From contig JAYPWI010000033.1 of assembly GCA_038135065.1 (NCBI GenBank), positions 1-36,089 on the forward strand: DNA of 36,089 bases, written 5' to 3'. Source of the stretch: JAYPWI01 sp038135065 (GTDB taxonomy: Bacteria > Actinomycetota > Acidimicrobiia > Acidimicrobiales > Poriferisodalaceae). Under the pieces are notes generated by a model, which was not told the DNA's origin, searched no databases, and was given only the letters and a program-made list of their open reading frames with translations. Of this stretch, positions 32,547 through 36,089 are shown in pieces; within the stretch, counting starts at the first letter, position 1; the number at the start of each line of letters is the position of its first letter. The translations under genes were made by a program, and so were the position numbers.

Positions 32547-33724
32547 CAGAACGCTCCTACACGATCGAAGATGCTCGAAGCCGCCGGGCTCCCCCCCACG
32601 GGCTCCAGGAATCGCCTGGCAAAGATGGTGAGTGCCTTCGCCGGCGGGGATTTGGGTTGGCTCTCCACCACGGGCGAGCCGTGGTTCATCGCTGCGCCCA
32701 TGGCCCGGGACTCGGGAATGCGGGTGTCGATCGCCAACCCGATGGCCTGTTCGACGTCTTCGGGACCGAGGCCGACCTTGGCATCAGAGCGGTTCAACAC
32801 GATGTGCCACGTTCGCGAGCCGTATCCGAGCCGGTCGAACACCGGGAGCGACTTCTGGGCCGAACGGACGGTAGGGACATCGGTTGCCACCAGCAACACC
32901 ACGTCGGTGGCGAGGTCCATCGCATTGAGCAGGTGGTCATCGATGCCCGCGCCGGTGTCAACCACCACCAAGTCGAAGATCTCGCTCATCAAGCGAACCA
33001 CCTCGGCCACCCGATCGGGGTCGAGTTGCTCGGCTTCCACCGGGTTCGAGGGTGCACACAATGCGAACACCCCCGACGGATGCGGCGTCAAGCAGCCCTT
33101 GACCGACGTCGAATCCAGATGACCACCCAACTTGACTGCATCGGTCATGGTCGTCTCCGGCCGCAAGCGCAAGGCGTATTCCACGTCTCCGAACTGAAGG
33201 TCGAGATCGACGAGCGCTACCTTGAGGTCGCTACCGACACCCAGGGCAACGGCCAAGTTCACGGCAACGGTGGTCTTGCCGGTCCCTCCCTTGGGCGAGG
33301 TGACCACGACCACCCGCCCGGTGCGGCGGGGCTGCGTCGGTTCTTGGCCGGCGGAGCGTCCGCCAGCGTCCAGCGCCCCATGGACTGCAGTGGAGAGATC
33401 GTCGAGCGATGGATTTCCCGGTAGCACGCCACGAACGCCGGCCGCGATGGCCTGCATCAGCAGGTTCGCAGTGGGTTCGGCCCACAGCACTCGGCCAGTG
33501 CCCGGCACCCTTCGATCGATGTCCCGAGCGAGTTCGATGGTGCGGGCCTCGTCCAGCTCGGGACCGATGACCACCACTGCTGCACCCGACGCCAGTAACT
33601 CGTCAACGACCTCGTCGTCGGTCCGAAGCCTTGCTTCGATGGGGATGACGTCGTCGTCGGGGCAGGCCATCGAGAGCAGCTCCGCCGCCTCGGCCAGGTC
33701 GGAGATGATGGCGATCCTGGTCAT
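32546..33724 (-). CDS. cpaE: CpaE/TadZ-like pilus localisation ATPase (receiver + MinD/ParA domain)
   Basis: 392 residues. Residues 1-120 fold like a response-regulator receiver domain (MTRIAIISD..., VVVIGPEL, NLLMQAIAAGVRGVLPG). The MinD/ParA ATPase domain begins with the deviant Walker A KGGTGKTT at 145-152, then DLDLQFGDVEYAL, VVDTGAGIDDH and the LVATDVPTVRSAQKSL switch region. CpaE places the Tad machine at a cell site. ATGA overlap with cpaB upstream and TGATG overlap with tadA downstream. The usual phospho-accepting Asp in the receiver part is not obvious, as is common for TadZ proteins. Confidence 0.88.
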   Translation of the reverse strand: MTRIAIISDLAEAAELLSMACPDDDVIPIEARLRTDDEVVDELLASGAAVVVIGPELDEARTIELARDIDRRVPGTGRVLWAEPTANLLMQAIAAGVRGVLPGNPSLDDLSTAVHGALDAGGRSAGQEPTQPRRTGRVVVVTSPKGGTGKTTVAVNLAVALGVGSDLKVALVDLDLQFGDVEYALRLRPETTMTDAVKLGGHLDSTSVKGCLTPHPSGVFALCAPSNPVEAEQLDPDRVAEVVRLMSEIFDLVVVDTGAGIDDHLLNAMDLATDVVLLVATDVPTVRSAQKSLPVFDRLGYGSRTWHIVLNRSDAKVGLGPEDVEQAIGLAIDTRIPESRAMGAAMNHGSPVVESQPKSPPAKALTIFARRFLEPVGGSPAASSIFDRVGAF

Positions 33725-34566
33725 GGGGTCACCGCTGTGGCCTGGTCCGTCCCATAGATCCGGAAGCGGTTCTGCACCCTGGTATCGGTGAGGTCGACGT
33801 CACTCGGCTGCGCGGCCAACCAGATCATGCCGTGCTCTGCGGTGAACACGAGGCGCTCGGCCTGGGTGGGCGACACCGCCATGGTGATGAGGAGATTGCC
33901 GGTCGGAGCGGGGGCTCGGAAGCGCCCTCCGCTGGACTCCTCGGGATCCACCTCGGGGAGAAGTTCTTCGATCTGCACGTTGGTCACCAGGATCGATGTC
34001 TCCAGCAAGCGTGAGCTGCTCGGAGTCTTCGAGTCGCCCGCCAACCGAATCCCGTCGATGATGACGGTGTCCGGCACTCCAGCGGTTGCGCTGGACGGCG
34101 CACCGATTTCGAAGGGATCGAACGAGGCGAACAGGGTGACGATGTCGCCTGGTAGCAGGGCGCCTCCGACTGCTCGTTCGGGGGACAGCGACACCGTGAC
34201 CTCGACCATGCCGGCGGGAACAGCCACGCTCGCTCGAGTAAGGAGGTCGGGGGCGACGAACCGACTGGCGCTGAGCTGCTCGCCGGGCCGAAGGGCAATC
34301 TCGGTGACCAACCCGCCGACCGGATCCAGATCACTCAAGGCATCGACAGCCCGAACCTTTGCTGGCACCCGCTCGACGGCCACCCGGCTCCGAACTTCAT
34401 CCACCGTGGCCCCCGCTGGCACGTCGTCGGTCACCACCAGAACGTCCACGAGCTCCTCTCCGGCCAGCGCTCGTGCCTCGGCGCTGCGGACGAAGGAGGC
34501 GACCAGCACCGTGCCCACGAGGGCCATCACCACAGCGACGAACAAGCCGATCACTCGTCGTTTCAT
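33721..34566 (-). CDS. cpaB: CpaB/RcpC Flp pilus assembly protein
   Basis: 281 residues. A single N-terminal membrane anchor (VIGLFVAVVMALVGTVLVASF) is followed by a SAF domain (VLVVTDDVPAGATVDEVRSRVAVERVP...GGLVTEIALRPGEQLSASRFV, in parts) and a CpaB-type second domain (VTVSLSPERAVGGALLPGDIVTLFASFD; MAVSPTQAERLVFTAEHGMIWLA). It is thought to stabilise the pilus base or the outer channel; without an outer-membrane secretin it probably acts in the wall space. ATG 34566 has AAAGAG about 8 nt upstream. The gap to tadE is 55 bp; overlap with cpaE is ATGA. Confidence 0.88.
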   Translation of the reverse strand: MKRRVIGLFVAVVMALVGTVLVASFVRSAEARALAGEELVDVLVVTDDVPAGATVDEVRSRVAVERVPAKVRAVDALSDLDPVGGLVTEIALRPGEQLSASRFVAPDLLTRASVAVPAGMVEVTVSLSPERAVGGALLPGDIVTLFASFDPFEIGAPSSATAGVPDTVIIDGIRLAGDSKTPSSSRLLETSILVTNVQIEELLPEVDPEESSGGRFRAPAPTGNLLITMAVSPTQAERLVFTAEHGMIWLAAQPSDVDLTDTRVQNRFRIYGTDQATAVTP

Positions 34567-34621
34567 GGAGCGTCTCTTTCGGGATCGGGGGCGTGCTCGG
34601 GGCCTCGACGCCAGGACGGCG

Positions 34622-35047
34622 TCAGCCCTCGCACCGGAACTCGCCTCGTGATTCGAGATGAACGGTGCGACTCCCCAAGATGGGGATGTCGATCTCCTCG
34701 GCCGCCGCCACTTCGACGACGACCCTCGTCCCGGGGCACGACTCGCTCACCACACAGGTGAAGCCGGTTACCCCGAGACCATCGATGGCTTCTGCCGCCC
34801 GATCACATTCGGTACCGGGTGTCACGGCACCGAATCGGGCCGCCTCCCTCGCTGCAGCATGAACGCCCTGCATGCGATTGAAGGCCAGGCCGAACTCGAT
34901 GATGCCGAAGATCAGGATGATGAAGATGGGCAGGATGATGGCCAGCTCGACTGCGGCTGCCCCTTCGTCCCCCTCACGGGTTCGCCCCGTCTTCATCACC
35001 ATGGATCCCAGGCCGGTGGCCGGGGTCGACCCCAGCCACCTGAGCAT
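34622..35047 (-). CDS. tadE: TadE-like pseudopilin
   Basis: 141 residues from ATG 35047, 6 nt after the flp1 stop; internal ATGs at residues 16 and 18 are alternatives. The TadE motif is clear: EGAAAVELAIILPIFIILIFGIIEFGLAFNRM (in parts), with the conserved Glu after the hydrophobic start. The C-terminal half is exported and holds Cys pairs (ECDR, TCVVSESC). TadE proteins are processed by the prepilin peptidase and are minor pilus components. A partner TadF is not present here. Confidence 0.85.
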   Translation of the reverse strand: MLRWLGSTPATGLGSMVMKTGRTREGDEGAAAVELAIILPIFIILIFGIIEFGLAFNRMQGVHAAAREAARFGAVTPGTECDRAAEAIDGLGVTGFTCVVSESCPGTRVVVEVAAAEEIDIPILGSRTVHLESRGEFRCEG

Positions 35048-35053
35048 TCTCGA

Positions 35054-35218
35054 TCAGAGGATGCTGTCGAACAGCGAGGAGATGCGACCGCCGAGGGCGG
35101 CAGCGGCAACCGCCACGACCACTGCGATGCCGGCGATGATGACGCCGTATTCGGCGGCAACCCCGCCCTCCTCGTTCTGGTTCATCTCGATCAGCTTGGT
35201 GATGATTCGCTCCGTCAT
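35054..35218 (-). CDS. flp: Flp-type major pilin 1
   Basis: 54 residues from ATG 35218, preceded by GGAGGG (7-nt spacing); the longer upstream frame is not used. The class-III signal is EEG-GVAAEYG, with Gly18 as the cleavage residue and Glu23-Tyr24 at +5/+6, followed by a hydrophobic helix (VIIAGIAVVVAVAAAALGG) and a short tail ISSLFDSIL. After cleavage it would polymerise into Flp pili. It is the first gene of the tad operon. A second, divergent Flp gene lies across a 208-bp gap. Confidence 0.9.
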   Translation of the reverse strand: MTERIITKLIEMNQNEEGGVAAEYGVIIAGIAVVVAVAAAALGGRISSLFDSIL

Positions 35219-35319
35219 GATGGTTCCCTCCAGGGCCCGAGTCCGGCCCGAGCCGAACCTTCTGTCGCCCCGCCACTCGGGGACTTCTATGCCAACGGCA
35301 CAAAGTGCGGAGGCCTTGA

Positions 35320-35346
35320 GGCAATTTCTCCAAAGTTCGGGCAATT
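35320..35346. promoter_or_regulatory. Direct repeat GGCAATT x2, 20-bp period, between the two pilin genes
   Basis: GGCAATT occurs at 35320-35326 and 35340-35346, exactly two helical turns apart, in the 208-bp divergent region. Such spacing fits a dimeric regulator site. No known motif is recognised and chance is possible. Confidence 0.3.
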
Positions 35347-35426
35347 CATCGGTCTCGCGTCTTCAGAGCTCACATCGAGGCCGTCGAGGTCCGATAAGGA
35401 AACGAGCCGCAGACGGAGTGCCACCA

Positions 35427-35594
35427 ATGAACCCGCAAGCCAAGAGCACCGACACGGACCACCGCAGTGGTCGTGGCGATACCGGAGGCATCGCAGCCGA
35501 GTACGGGATGATCACTGCGTTCATCGCCGGCATCCTGGCCATCGCCGTGATCGCCCTCGGCGGGCGGATCACCGGCTTGTTCGACCTGTTCTGA
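35427..35594 (+). CDS. flp: Flp-type pilin 2
   Basis: 55 residues from ATG 35427 (GGAG 8 nt upstream). The N-terminus is hydrophilic (MNPQAKSTDTDHRSGRGDTG), longer in polar residues than Flp 1. The cleavage motif is TG-GIAAEYG with Glu25-Tyr26, followed by MITAFIAGILAIAVIALGG and ITGLFDLF. It is about half identical to Flp 1 over the hydrophobic part. It is transcribed away from the tad operon and could give an alternative pilus subunit. Confidence 0.85.
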   Translation: MNPQAKSTDTDHRSGRGDTGGIAAEYGMITAFIAGILAIAVIALGGRITGLFDLF

Positions 35595-35664
35595 GCCAGC
35601 CACCGAGGGGCGGAGCCTGCCACACTGGGCGCTGGAGCACGCGGCCTGGCCCGCCTGGAGCATC

Positions 35665-36089
35665 ATGGGCACTCCCCTTCTGATCGGCATCGACACCGGC
35701 GGTACGTACACCGATGCAGTGGCCTGTCGGTCTGATGACCTCTCGGTCCTAGCGAGCGCAAAGGCGCCGACCGACCACGCCGACCTGGGAGCGGGCATTC
35801 TCGCCTCCTTGGAGGCTGTCCTCGAGCAGGCAGGCGTCTCGACGGCGGACATCGGAGCCGTCGCCGTCTCGACGACCCTGGCCACCAACGCCCTCGTCGA
35901 GGGAGCAGGCTCCCCCGTCGGCCTTGTCGCCATCGGCATGGATCCTGCCGATCTCCAACGAGCGGGCCTCGATCGGGCACTCCGAGGTGGTCCCGTGCTC
36001 CACATCGCCGGGGGCCACGACAGTCACGGGCTCGAGGCTGCCCCCTTGGACGTCGGTCGGGTCGAGGCTTGGCTCACCGAGGTCGATCG
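35665..36089 (+). CDS. Hydantoinase/oxoprolinase A-like protein, N-terminal part (runs off the window)
   Basis: 141 residues are visible from ATG 35665, with GGAG 4 nt upstream. The frame is open to the window edge. LLIGIDTGGTYTDAVA is the ASKHA-type phosphate loop of HyuA/oxoprolinase N-terminal domains, and AVSTTLATNALVEGAG with GLVAIG is also typical. The family hydrolyses cyclic amides such as hydantoins or 5-oxoproline with ATP, or serves as acetone carboxylase-type subunits. The substrate is not readable from the fragment. It starts 70 bp after flp 2 but is unlikely to be part of pilus function. Confidence 0.85.
   Translation, partial: MGTPLLIGIDTGGTYTDAVACRSDDLSVLASAKAPTDHADLGAGILASLEAVLEQAGVSTADIGAVAVSTTLATNALVEGAGSPVGLVAIGMDPADLQRAGLDRALRGGPVLHIAGGHDSHGLEAAPLDVGRVEAWLTEVD

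Noticed and set aside
31989..33122. 377-codon plus-strand frame opposite tadA/cpaE
   Set aside because: Shadow of tadA and cpaE, whose motifs are unambiguous; composition is arginine/serine-rich as expected for a shadow.
34658..35683. Long plus-strand frame (341 codons) across tadE and flp 1
   Set aside because: It is antisense to clear pilus genes and has no recognisable domain. Only the short frame at 35427-35594 on this strand is a real pilin.

Overview
The window looks like a chromosomal piece of a high-GC, monoderm actinobacterium, most likely of class Acidimicrobiia. This is an inference. It rests on the strong G/C bias, the secreted GYW...GGVF repeat proteins, the LLM-type flavin oxidoreductase, a Flp/Tad pilus locus without a visible secretin, and many genes whose start codon sits 6-7 nt behind a TANNNT-like -10 box, as expected for leaderless actinobacterial transcripts. 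I see no rRNA, tRNA, insertion sequence, phage gene, CRISPR array or plasmid origin. No stretch longer than about 210 bases lacks a gene.

Layout. 1-3081: two adjacent repeat proteins (delta-60 plus GYW repeats); the first is interrupted by an in-frame TAG at 86-88. 3102-7992: acyl-CoA carboxylase carboxyltransferase, Baeyer-Villiger-type flavin monooxygenase, divergent LLM flavin oxidoreductase, and a cupin. 7959-10690: a two-gene membrane unit (HTTM family plus a small anchored protein), divergent from a secreted HNH nuclease with a lamin-tail domain. 10702-11706: an AhpD-like protein whose CxxC motif is written Cys-Phe-His-TGA, probably a selenoprotein, and a small lipoprotein. 11821-14978: zinc alcohol dehydrogenase, Ldh2-type dehydrogenase, metallo-hydrolase. 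15088-21071: HrpA helicase, SDR, NADPH-dependent FMN reductase, and an Ala/Pro-rich repeat protein. 21062-28022: dimethylformamidase-like protein coupled to a rhodanese, CoA-transferase plus nitroreductase, and a divergent PhyH dioxygenase/cytochrome P450 pair. 28092-35594: a seven-gene Flp/Tad pilus operon on the minus strand and a second Flp pilin on the plus strand. 35665-end: the start of a hydantoinase A-like gene.

Working together. Many enzymes in the middle (BVMO, LLM oxidoreductase, P450, PhyH, CoA-transferase, carboxylase, dehydrogenases, nitroreductase) fit oxidative breakdown of lipid- or terpenoid-like carbon. They lie in several short transcription units rather than one pathway operon, so no single substrate can be named. 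The Tad locus encodes the assembly ATPase, two inner-membrane platform proteins (one fused to a secreted von Willebrand factor A domain), CpaE, CpaB, TadE and two pilins. No prepilin peptidase is visible. The most notable item is the probable AhpD-like selenoprotein at 10702-11280: the TGA falls exactly on the second redox cysteine and is followed by a 17-nt hairpin of bacterial SECIS form. Standard gene calling would split or miss it.
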